A DNA stretch of 64,000 bases from Ectocarpus siliculosus (Eukaryota; Sar; Phaeophyceae; Ectocarpales; Ectocarpaceae), in the NCBI GenBank assembly GCA_000310025.1, contig FN649741.1, positions 4,811,705 through 4,875,704 on the forward strand. The letters run 5' to 3'. How positions within the stretch are numbered: position 1 is the first letter of the stretch; each line of letters opens with the position of its first letter. The notes beneath the pieces are model-generated. The model was not told the DNA's origin and made no database searches. It worked only from the letters and a program-made list of their open reading frames with translations. Positions 47,501-56,480 of this stretch are shown in pieces. The translations under genes were made by a program, and so were the position numbers.

Positions 47501-50500
47501 CCATCGACCGCTGCGAGTGAGTAAAAATTGCTTTGAACGCAACCGCGGAACCATGCAGGTGTCGGACTGGTATCAGGGTCGGGCTGGTTTGACCTGGGTG
47601 TCATGATCCAACCTCTCGCGTGGTCTGTGTGGCTGATGTGTTGATCCTACGATTTGCTTGTGTTTTGCTGCTGATTCGACAGTTGATGTTGGTGTTGACT
47701 TGTATTTTGGTACGGCTGTTTTTCTTTTTTTTGGTCGGGGTCGTGTCCCCCTCGACCGATCTTAATCGGTCGGTGAATTCGGCGTTCGTGGTTGATGAGG
47801 CCTTGGTCGCTCACCCTGAATGAACCGTCTCATAGCTTCATGCGTTCACTTCATCCTCTCCAGGCATGTCGGAAAATGCGAGGTCAATGGTCTAACAACT
47901 ACGGCACGCGTTTTCATGGTTTCACCCCCCCCTTCCTGTACAGGTGATCGGTACGGGTGCAGCATCAAGTCCACTGGTCGTGGAAGGGCACGGAGACGAC
48001 GAGGCGAATGAGGACGACGATCAAGGCGCGATCGAGGAGAAAGAGCTGCAGGAGAAGGTCGACAACGAGGTGCGCTTTGGGCGGTGTTTCGCGGTTTCGT
48101 GTTGTATGCATAGGGGTGGGTTTTTGTCGTTGTTAAAAAATAAAATGTCCTTGTTGACGATGAAAACGTACCATTACCAGAATTTCGTCTCCTGCACATG
48201 CAGGAAGGGAGAATGAGCTTCACGTTCAAGGTGGTGGCGCCGTTAGGTAGTCTTCTGTCTTTCTGGTTCATCCTTATGAAACTTGTAGCCTGGGCCAGCG
48301 AAAACCCGACATACATCGTTCCGTCCCGACATTGTAGGCATGCGAGTTGTCAACAGTCTAACGACTCGTACGGCATGCGTCTCCATGAGTCCTGCCCCCC
48401 CCCTCCGTGCCCGTCCCCATATCGCAACAGCCTATCCCGAACACCATCGCCGCGCTGAAGAACCACCACAAGTACGTCCTCGGTAAGAAGCTGCTCAAGT
48501 TCGAGGCGTTGCGGCCGGGGGCGAAGGCGGCGGGGCTCGTGAAGGGGAGCAAGGTGTACCTCAAGACGGACGTCGCCACGCTGCGGGGCGCCAGCCGCTG
48601 GAAGAAGGACGCTCTTCAGGTTGGTTTCTCACTTTTTGTCCTCTTCTTTTTTTTAGTTTGTCCTGGTTTGCTCTGCTATGTAGTGAGTTGTGGCATTTTT
48701 GTTTGATTTTTGTTCGCGTATCGTCGGGTATTGAGGTTTGAATGTGATCTTGGTCCGGTGGCGGTGCGTAGGCGGATGATGTGACGTTTCGTGTATCCGT
48801 GTAGATTGATGTCGTGTAGCAACTACGGCAAGCACGAGCAGGTGCTTGTTGTGTGAGCACCCTCCACCACGAACACCATCACCAATAACAACAACAACAA
48901 TAACCACAGCGAAACATGGACAGCAGCAACACCAACGCCAACAACATCAACAGCCACAGCCGCGACAGCGAAAGTAACAGCGTACCCCCACACCCCAAAT
49001 TTTGTCCTCTAGGTGAAGAAGTCCGAGCTCGAAAAGCCCGTCAAGCTGACGACGAAGAAGGGCGAGAAGGAGGGCGACGGCACCAGCAAGCTCTACGGCG
49101 ACTGGCAGACAGAGCCCTGGGCACCCGAGGCAGCCGTGGACGGGAAGGTCGGTCATGTCATGTCATGTCATGTCATGTCATGTCATGTCATGTCATGTCA
49201 TGTCATGTCATGTGTTGTAAATAGTATCATCTATCGCCTCTATCTCTTTTTGGATGTTGCCGAACAGGTGTAACCACGCCTTGTTTTGGGGTAATAGTAG
49301 TTGGTCCGTGACCACGGAGTTCGTCCGCGTCAGTAGCAGGACCAGTGCTCATGTCAGAAGGCGCTGAGCGGAGACCGGGACCGTTTATCGTGTGACGGCA
49401 ACAACGACACTGCTACTGTTGCCTTCACGGGCGTTTGCGCGGTGCACGGTACTGCAGTACGCCTGCCCAGACGAGGGGATGTTGTCAGTTGGTGATACAG
49501 CACTGAACTGATGATCGTCATCATCGTCAACGGTTGTTTCGCCACCGCGGGGGGAGACCCTCAACGGCACCATCTCGTACCCACCAGAAGAAACAGAGAT
49601 GATTCTGAGTCTACCGAAGGGACCGATCTTCACGCAGAACAGCCATTGCGGCCTTTCGACTGAGATGTCAACCGTCCGGAAACATAAGAGTCCACACAAG
49701 CCAGTGACTGATGTAAAGAACTCTTCGAAACGTTAAGAGAGCCCACACAGTCAGTGATGTCTCCGACTGACGTAAAACTGTTCGTGCGAACAACAAACAC
49801 GCTTCTTCCAGCGGCCTTGGTTTGGCCTCCCAACCAAAGCGTGCTTTATTCACAAAACCCGTTCTTCTCATTATCCCCGACGCCGCTGCTTCCCTCGGCC
49901 AGGTGCCAAAGAACGACTACGGCAACGTGGAATTCTTCGATTGCAGCCCGGCGTTTCTTCCCACGGGCACGGCGCACCTGCGGGGAGAACAGATCGGCCG
50001 GCTGGCGGCGAAGCTTGGGGTGGACTACGCCCCCGCCCTGACCGGCTTCGAGACGAAGGTGGGGCGGCAGGTGCCTGTGCTGGACGGCATCATCGTCTGC
50101 AAGGAGCAGTCCCAGGTGCGAGGGTGGGAGGCGATGGAGAAGAGCGATGCAACCCGCGAGCAGCTGAAAGGGTTGGTTTGTGCTTCTAGACTCTCTCGAA
50201 CCAGTGTTTCCAACCATGCCGCCCCCCCGAATGGCCCCGGTGTTTGCCATCGGGGTCGGGTTTTCGTCGCTTGGCAACAACGTTGTAAAACAAGCCGCCC
50301 CCCCCCCGGTGTTTGCCATCGGGGTTGAGTTTTCATCGCTTGGCGGCGATGTTGTAAAACAAGCCGATCACTTCGTGAGCTCGACAACCAGGTTACCGGG
50401 TTTTTTTGTTGCCTTTGGTGTTTTTTTTGTTTGCGGTAACCATGAATGGTGGTCGAGTAAATTATGTTGTGCGGGGTCGAGAACCCTCACTCCGCGCAAA

Positions 50501-51177
50501 GGGGATGATCGCACCACGTTGTGTTAAATTGGTCAAGCACTCTCGAGGCAGTTACAAAGTGCGTACAACGGTCTATAGAAGTGAAAGCACCAGAAAATAA
50601 ATTAAGTCATACGCAGCTGTCATCCGTACGCAAGGAAGTAAGCACAAGATGCCGAACACCCTTAGCAGGATGCAGCGCACCCTTCATGCGACTCGCCGAA
50701 TACCTCACGGCGCTTCGCGCTTGGTGATGTGAGAGCCTGGTCCGGTGAGAACCCGGCGTGCTCCGTCCGGCTTTGTAGGGATGCGAGGTCAATGGTCTAA
50801 CGACTACGGCATGCACGACTATGAGTACCCCCCCCCCCCACCCGACCGGCCCCTTACGCCCTCAACATGGAACCAGTGGTACTATCGTCCATTCCTGTAC
50901 AATTAGAGCTCGTGTTGCAACGCGACACATCCAACCTGTCATCCCGAGAAGAGGTGTGATACGCGAAAGTTCATTGGTAACATGCGAAAATACCATGCTT
51001 TTGTTTCGGGCGCTGCGACGGCAGATGCTGCGAGACGCGCACATGACCTGGCAGCAGACGCAGCTCGAGAAGCAGGTCAAGGCCCGCCGCCAGAGGGTGC
51101 TCCGTCGGTGGCGCACGCTCTTCAAGGGAGTTCTGCTTGGCGCTCAGCTCCTGGAGGAGTACGGGAGCCACGACTGA
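41574..51177 (+). CDS. XPC: XPC/RAD4 DNA-damage recognition protein
   Basis: Twelve exons in phase give 1,004 residues: 41574-41625, 42223-42407, 42835-42990, 43726-43866, 44089-44763, 45290-46183, 46428-46523, 47944-48069, 48431-48619, 49013-49147, 49903-50115 and 51025-51177 (TGA). The start MMDDDEDDDIGWE and acidic exon 2 match the XPC N-terminus. ALSVHKAHLACLVAR begins the Rad4 region. FVSLCRGLGLRARYVACLDP and AWAEVLCREG are the first part of the transglutaminase-like fold, and RWIHVDPVVG with YVVAEDEKKLIVDVTRR the second. A disordered Lys/Ser/Gly-rich insert of roughly 280 residues separates them, as in human XPC. Beta-hairpin domain 1 is IPNTIAALKNHHKYVL, domain 2 is KLYGDWQTEPWAP, and domain 3 is VPKNDYGNVEFF with GVDYAPALTGFE and PVLDGIIVCKE. 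The protein binds helix-distorting lesions in the nucleus with RAD23 and starts global-genome nucleotide excision repair. Exons 1 and 3 and the end of exon 7 are the least certain. Confidence 0.93.
47861..47937 (+). repeat. C-tailed dispersed repeat, copy 4 (at an XPC intron 3' end)
   Basis: GGCATGTCGG, ATGCGAGGTCAATGGTCTAA, CGGCACGCGTTT and a terminal C-run. The C-run runs straight into TTCCTGTACAG, the acceptor of the XPC exon starting at 47944. Confidence 0.75.
48284..48404 (+). repeat. C-tailed dispersed repeat, copy 5 (near an XPC intron 3' end)
   Basis: GTAGCCTGGGCCAGCGAAAA, CGTTCCGTCCCGACATTGTA, GTCTAACGACT, GGCATGCGT and CATGAGTCC plus a C-run. It ends about 27 bases before the exon starting at 48431, so its pyrimidine tail probably contributes to the acceptor. 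Confidence 0.8.
49153..49213. repeat. (CATGT)n pentanucleotide repeat beside an XPC splice donor
   Basis: Twelve near-perfect CATGT units start five bases after the GT of the donor that ends exon 49013-49147. The donor itself is GTCGGT, which is weak. Confidence 0.95.
50235..50367. repeat. Tandem duplication of about 64-69 bp in the last XPC intron
   Basis: Two units (50235-50297 and 50304-50367) share CCCCGGTGTTTGCCATCGGG, TTTTC.TCGCTTGGC and GTTGTAAAACAAGCCG, separated by a C-run. Confidence 0.8.
50735..50835 (+). repeat. C-tailed dispersed repeat, copy 6
   Basis: GCCTGGTCCGGTGAGAACCC, CTCCGTCCGGCTTTGTAGGG, ATGCGAGGTCAATGGTCTAA, CGACTACGGCATGC and GAGTACC plus a C-run, in the last XPC intron, same orientation as the gene. 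The exon begins about 190 bases later at 51025. Confidence 0.8.
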
Positions 51178-52587
51178 CTTTCATTTTCTTTTTTTCATCT
51201 GTGCGCCGTGTCGTGTGCTGCACACTCTTGTCTCTCGGGGAATTTTCCTTTTGGAACGGTTAAGGCTTCTGGCGTTGGGTTCCTGTGGCGTGTTGTTTCC
51301 CCTCGTGTTCTTTGTGGTGCAAGCAGCGTATGGTTGGGTTATGCATTGATTCGGTGGTTGTGCTTTACGGAATGAAGGTCGTTCTTGGTTTCCGTGCTTC
51401 CGGGCTGTTGGTCACGAGAATGAGATGTTTCATAAATGCGTATGGTGCCCGCGTTTGTTGCGCAACACGAACGTTTTTCGTTATATGGGGTGTGGACGTC
51501 GAGGCTTTGTGTTTTTTTTCGTTGCTGTTTTCGGGCACGCGGCGCGTGTTGGGCGGGAGGAAAAGACGGGCGCATGGTTCCAGGTGGTGAGGGGGCGGGA
51601 AGCCATCTACCAGGGGTGACTCAGGTTGTTGTACGGAGGAGGTGCTAATCCGCTCGTAGGAAGCTACGTTTTGAAACAAGGGCCGCGATCTTGCCGTGCC
51701 CCAACGATTGAACACAGACCGGCTCTTGCTTTTTTTTATGCCACATGGGGTGTTTTAGTGTGATTACGCCGGCTGAGCCCATGTTATTTCTCCCCCGTCT
51801 GTTTTGTTCTTTGACCAATCTGAGCGCACATCACATTTTTTCCTGGGACGTGCGGGCTGAAGGGCCGGCACTGACTATGCTGTGTATGCCTGGCCTTGTG
51901 TGTCTGGCGTTTTTTGTTTGTGCATGCCCACGGAGCTACATACGTACGCTCTCGGGGTTGTATGGATTAGAAAACACATGTTGCAACAAGAGGTCAACCA
52001 ACCGTCGTTTTGATGAGCTTCGTATGCATGTCGCTACCGTAGGTTGCGTAAGATGCCACACCCCCTGGACCGCTTTTCAAAGCTCGATTACTCCAACGAA
52101 GAGCATGCCGAGTTTCAAATGATAAGTTTTCGGAAAGCTTTCGACGAAACGGTTCCAACAACGCCGCCTTTTCTCGGCGCCGTCACTGTTTTTCTCCTGC
52201 CGAGAAATCGAGCTTTGAACACAGGCCCAGGGGGTGTGACATCTTATGCAACCTACGGCATGTGCTTTGACTGCAGGGCATCCCTCCGGAGTGGGGTAAA
52301 GAGAGCACCACGCTGCAGAGTATCGTGTTATATAATTGCCAGGGTATTGGTGCTTGATTTCCCTGCGATCCGATGGCAGCTACGGCTGGCTGTTGCTATC
52401 GCAATCACAGCAGCAAGCAGTGGTGACAGCTTTTATAGACTTCCCCCGTTGTTTACCAACACATACATTCCCAAGCTCTAGCTTGGGTCTCAGTCGATCA
52501 AAAGTCTTTTTTTTCCGTCTGTGGAGTTTTCAGTAGCATAGCGGACCCCTTGCCCGACCGGGTCGAAAAGGCCGATCTCAGCCCACA
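51178..52587. other. Spacer after XPC, no supported gene
   Basis: T-rich spacer with short ORFs only. It would contain the XPC 3' UTR. No repeats or exon structures stood out. Confidence 0.35.
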
Positions 52588-53244
52588 CTGCGAACCTCCG
52601 AGAACTACCAGCAGTTCTGGGTAGCTAAGACGATTTCAAGACCTTTCACAGTCGTTTGAGCAGCTATCGCTTGCTGTGGGGCGAAAACCAGTTTCTCCGT
52701 CGACAAGAAGATCTGCGTTACATCGTCACATCGGAACGACCAGATTGATTGGTTGACTTGTCGTTGAGGGTCCTCTTTTTATAGATCTTTTTGTATAAGA
52801 GTCGTCTTCATTTTTTTCGCCGCCCGCGCCAAGCCTTCTTTTTTACAGATCTTTTTATATAGAGTCGTCTTCTTTTTTTCGCCGCCCGCGCCAAGCCTTG
52901 CTTGCTTCTCTCGTGTCCCGCGCCAAGTCTTGCTTGCTGGCCACGCTTCTCTCGAGATGCTGACCGACCTCAGCACACAGCTGGACATTCTGTGTACATA
53001 CAGCAGGAGCTGCTTTTGTTCTGTTGTTGCAGCTTTCTGCATGGCTCTTTTGTGGTGCGAAAACTAGCATTTATTGTTTGTTGTTGTTGATGTGCGGACG
53101 AGAGGACGAGAGTGGTAGGCAAAAAAAGCAGTACGTACCTGCAAATCTCCGGCAACTGCCAGCAGTTCTGGGTAGCTGAGACGATTTCAAGACCTGTCAC
53201 AGTCGTTTGAGCAGCTATCGCTCGCGGAGGGGCGATAACCAGTG
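52588..53244. repeat. Direct repeats of 104 bp flanking smaller tandem repeats
   Basis: Segments 52588-52692 and 53141-53244 are near copies (shared CAGCAGTTCTGGGTAGCT, GACGATTTCAAGACCT, CAGTCGTTTGAGCAGCTATC). Between them 52782-52840 and 52846-52900 form a tandem pair (AGATCTTTTT, GAGTCGTCTTC, TTCGCCGCCCGCGCCAAGCC). Confidence 0.8.
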
Positions 53245-53901
53245 ATTTTACGACTATAGTGACCGTTGTACACATGCGGTGGCTGCTGTTATGCTCGGAA
53301 GATGCTGCAAAGGTCATAAAAAGGTTATCGTCTCTGTCGCTTTGGATGCACGCCGTGCTCGCGTAGGAGATGCGCATTCCTCATTTTTCCTCTGTGCCGA
53401 TATCCATGAAGAAAAGCAACGGCAGCACGGTTGAAGATACAGACAACAGACGGTCCGCCATAGTTTTTTTTTCTTCCCTTACATGCATGGATGGGTGGTA
53501 AAGCATCGTAAGCGTGTTGCTGCCTTACTTACCTTTAGTGTGCTGCGTAGTCGTAATTTGAGCGATAAGGGGTAGATGGCAGGACAATCTTATTTGCGTA
53601 GTGAGGTTTGACAACTGGTCGTTCGTGGAACGGTGCGCGTCTATCGCGACGGCAAGCGTATGCATTGAGAAAATAGTTCGTCCGTGGTGCTTCTCGTCAT
53701 CATTTTCTATTTCGTTGTCACTTCCTACTTCATACCACAAGTAAGTAAGTGATGAAAGAGAGTCTCCACAGTTAGTTCGGAAACGGCGACTTTATATATT
53801 TATTTGGTTTGTTGCGTTTGTTTGTTGTTGCTGAGCGCACATCGGATGTCGCCGTTCGTTACAGCCTGCGGTGGGCCACAGGGACGAGAGTGAGTGTCTT
53901 C

Positions 53902-53934
53902 GGTTAAGGTTAGGGTTAGGGTTAGGGTTAGGGT
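53902..53934 (+). repeat. Interstitial telomere-type repeat (TTAGGG)n
   Basis: GGTTAAGGTTAGGG followed by further TTAGGG units, 33 bases in all, sits in unit 1 of the duplication. Unit 2 lacks it at the equivalent point (between GTGAGTGTCTTC and TCGAGAG, about 55577). Confidence 0.95.
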
Positions 53935-54419
53935 CTCGAGAGTTAATTAATGCCTTCTCTACGTTTTCTTCTGTTGGTGTACGTAGTAGTAGTAGCACCT
54001 GTCTCTCTCTCGCCTATTATCGCCGTTGGGGTCCCAACAACATCGAACGTCAACCAACCGCAATCGTTTTGCTTCTTTCTGAGTACGAGGCTATTTGTGT
54101 ATTATAGTACGTACCCGGCTGCTGTATGTGAGGCGATGGGCGCTGCCTCTTTACTTGAAGCAACGGGGGCATGATGGCCCCTATACTGTTTGCTGCATGC
54201 TGTGCTATGTGACAGCTTCCAGCGGTTCAGAGTGGCGACGGTGGTTTTCGTATGCTCTTTTTTGCCACCTCCCTGAAGCCTGTCGCGTCTGGCTCACTTG
54301 TCTTTGTCGTCCCTTCGTTTTTTTCTTTTTTTTCTTAACATAGTCTATATTTTATTTTTCAGCTTGCTTTTTGGGGGTCCGCCGGTCATCCGGCCACCAC
54401 CCATTAGTTCAGTTTTAAA

Positions 54420-54476
54420 TGTTGTTGTTGTGGTTGTTGTCTTCGCATTAAAAACCGTTCCGATCTCTCTCTACCC
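54420..54476. repeat. Short dispersed repeat, second copy
   Basis: GTCTTCGCATTAAAAACCG and TTCCGATCTCTCTCTACCC match the WD40-intron sequence at 25287-25332. Confidence 0.6.
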
Positions 54477-56480
54477 AGTACCTTCATTTGTCCTTACTGA
54501 TCCAACACTTGACGCGGTCGATTCCCGTGGTCACAGGCTAACTTGCCATAAAGAGGCACGCTAAAACAAACTGGCCACGAAAGGTCCGCAAGTCAATAAA
54601 AATCAACGACAGATATTCTTTGGAACGGGGTGTTTACTTGCCATGTCTATGACTCTGCAAGTTTCACAATTAATTTTGAAGCTTTTCTGAAGCTAATTGA
54701 AACAGTAGTGTGAAGGTTCGATATCCGTTCGGTGAGGAATCAATCGCAAATCATGACCCGTCCCCGAGTTTGAGCAGCTTCCGCCTCCTGGGGCCGGCAA
54801 GAGTCGGCCTTCACTGCTGTACCTTGTCTGTTTCGCCATGGGAATGGCCGGTTGATGAACAGCGAAAGAGGGTCCTGCGTGCTGCGTGCCACCACCTTTT
54901 TTTTTTTGCGTTTGTTATTGTGATTTTCTTCCTGAGTGACAGTTGTTGTACACAACATGCGGCTGCTGCTGTACACATACTTGCGGTTGCTGCAGTATAT
55001 GCTCGGAATGTGCTGAAAAGAAAGGTCGTAAGGTTATCGTCTCTGTTTTTTTGGGCTGCACGCGTTGCTCGCGTAGGCGATGCGCGTCTCCTACTTTTTT
55101 CCAGTGTCGTTGTCGGCAGCACAGTTAGTTCAAGAGACAAACAACAACAGACGGTCCGCCTTTTTTTGTTTTGCTGCATGCATGGGTGGTATGCATCGGC
55201 ACGCGTGTTGCTTCCTTGCCTTGAGTCTGCTGCGTAGTCGTAATTTGAGCGATAAGTAAGGTAGATGGCAGCACAATCTTAGATACTACGTAGTGAGGTA
55301 TGATAACCAACAGCTCGTTCGTGCAGCGGTGCGCATCTATGGCGGACGGCAAGCGTATTGCGATAATAGTTCGTCCGTGGTGCTATCGTGCTCTTTTTAG
55401 TTCTCACTTCCTACAACAAGATAGTCCACAGCTCGCACACGGCGACTGACTATATTTGTTTGTTGTTGTGCTTGTTTGCTGTTGCTGAGCCGACATCGGA
55501 TATCGCCGTTCGATACACAACGTGACATCATGTGTGACAGCCTGCGGTGGGCCAGAGGGACGAGAGTGAGTGTCTTCTCGAGAGAGTCAATGCCTTCTCT
55601 TCTCGAGAGAGTCAATGCCTTGTCTTCTCTCCGCTCTCTTCTTTTTGTCTACCTCTCTTTCTCTCTCTCTCGCCTTTCGCCGGTAGGGTCCCAACAACAT
55701 CGAACGTCAACCAACCGCAGTCGTTTCACTTTTTGCTTAGTAAAAGGCTACCCGTGCATCCGGCTGCTGCATGTGAAGCGATGGGCGTTATGCCAAGCAA
55801 TGGACTTGGGCCCTACCTAATATTTGCTCCATATGTAGTGCTATGTGAGAGTTTCCAGCGGTCCGGAGCGAGCGGCGACGGTGCTTTTCTTCTATGCGCT
55901 CTTTTGCCTCCTCCCTGAAGCCTGTCGCGTCTGGCTCGTTTGTTCTCGCTTCTTTCTTTCTTTTGTTTTTCATGCTTTGTTTTTTGGGGTCCCCCGGTTC
56001 CTGTGTGCTCATCGGGCGTCTTCTTGGTGTCTACCTTGATTGTTGCCCGCTGCAAAAATCGAAAGCTTCAGACAGGCAACGCGACGATACTCGTCGAGAT
56101 GCCATACACAATGAATTCATTGCTAATCTGTCTCAGACTCTTTTCTATAATGGAGATGGATTCGTTGTGTCATATTAAGAAGAATAAAAATAAAAAAACA
56201 TCCTGTCGTTACTCTATCGATACCTCACACCCACCCCTACTCACGCCGACGCAGACACAGACAGGCAGACTGAGCTCCTTCGCCTGTGCTGTATCTGTTG
56301 TTCGTGCGTGCTGAAAAATGTACATACAGCAGCAGCTTACAGCAGCAGGAGCTGCTTTTTGCTTGTTTGTACAGCTTTTCCTGCAGGGATGGCTCTTGTT
56401 GTGCGGCAAGTTGCATTGTTTGTTGTTGATGCGGACGAGAGGACGAGAGTGGTAGGCAAAAGCAGTACGTACCGTGTTAA

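Larger units (their letters stand above)
52980..56480. repeat. Diverged segmental duplication (two units)
   Basis: Unit 1 (about 53260-54395) and unit 2 (about 54935-56010) align in the same order. Shared anchors include GGTTATCGTCTCTGT, CAGACGGTCCGCC, GCTGCGTAGTCGTAATTTGA, ATAGTTCGTCCGTGGTGCT, GTCCCAACAACATCGAACGT and CCCTGAAGCCTGTCGCGTCT. A further block, GGACGAGAGTGGTAGGCAAA with its flanks, lies before unit 1 (about 52985-53140) and after unit 2 (about 56325-56475). Neither unit has an intact ORF with recognisable domains, so this is probably an old transposon or satellite-like duplication. Confidence 0.8.

Noticed and set aside
49153-49213. CRISPR-like regular repeat
   Set aside because: Units are five bases with no spacers: a microsatellite in a eukaryotic intron.
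50116-50175. Extension of the XPC BHD3 exon past 50115 (open frame VRGWEAMEKSDATREQLKGL)
   Set aside because: The frame is open and looks protein-like, but stopping at 50115 and joining to 51025 aligns better in length and pattern with the XPC C-terminus.
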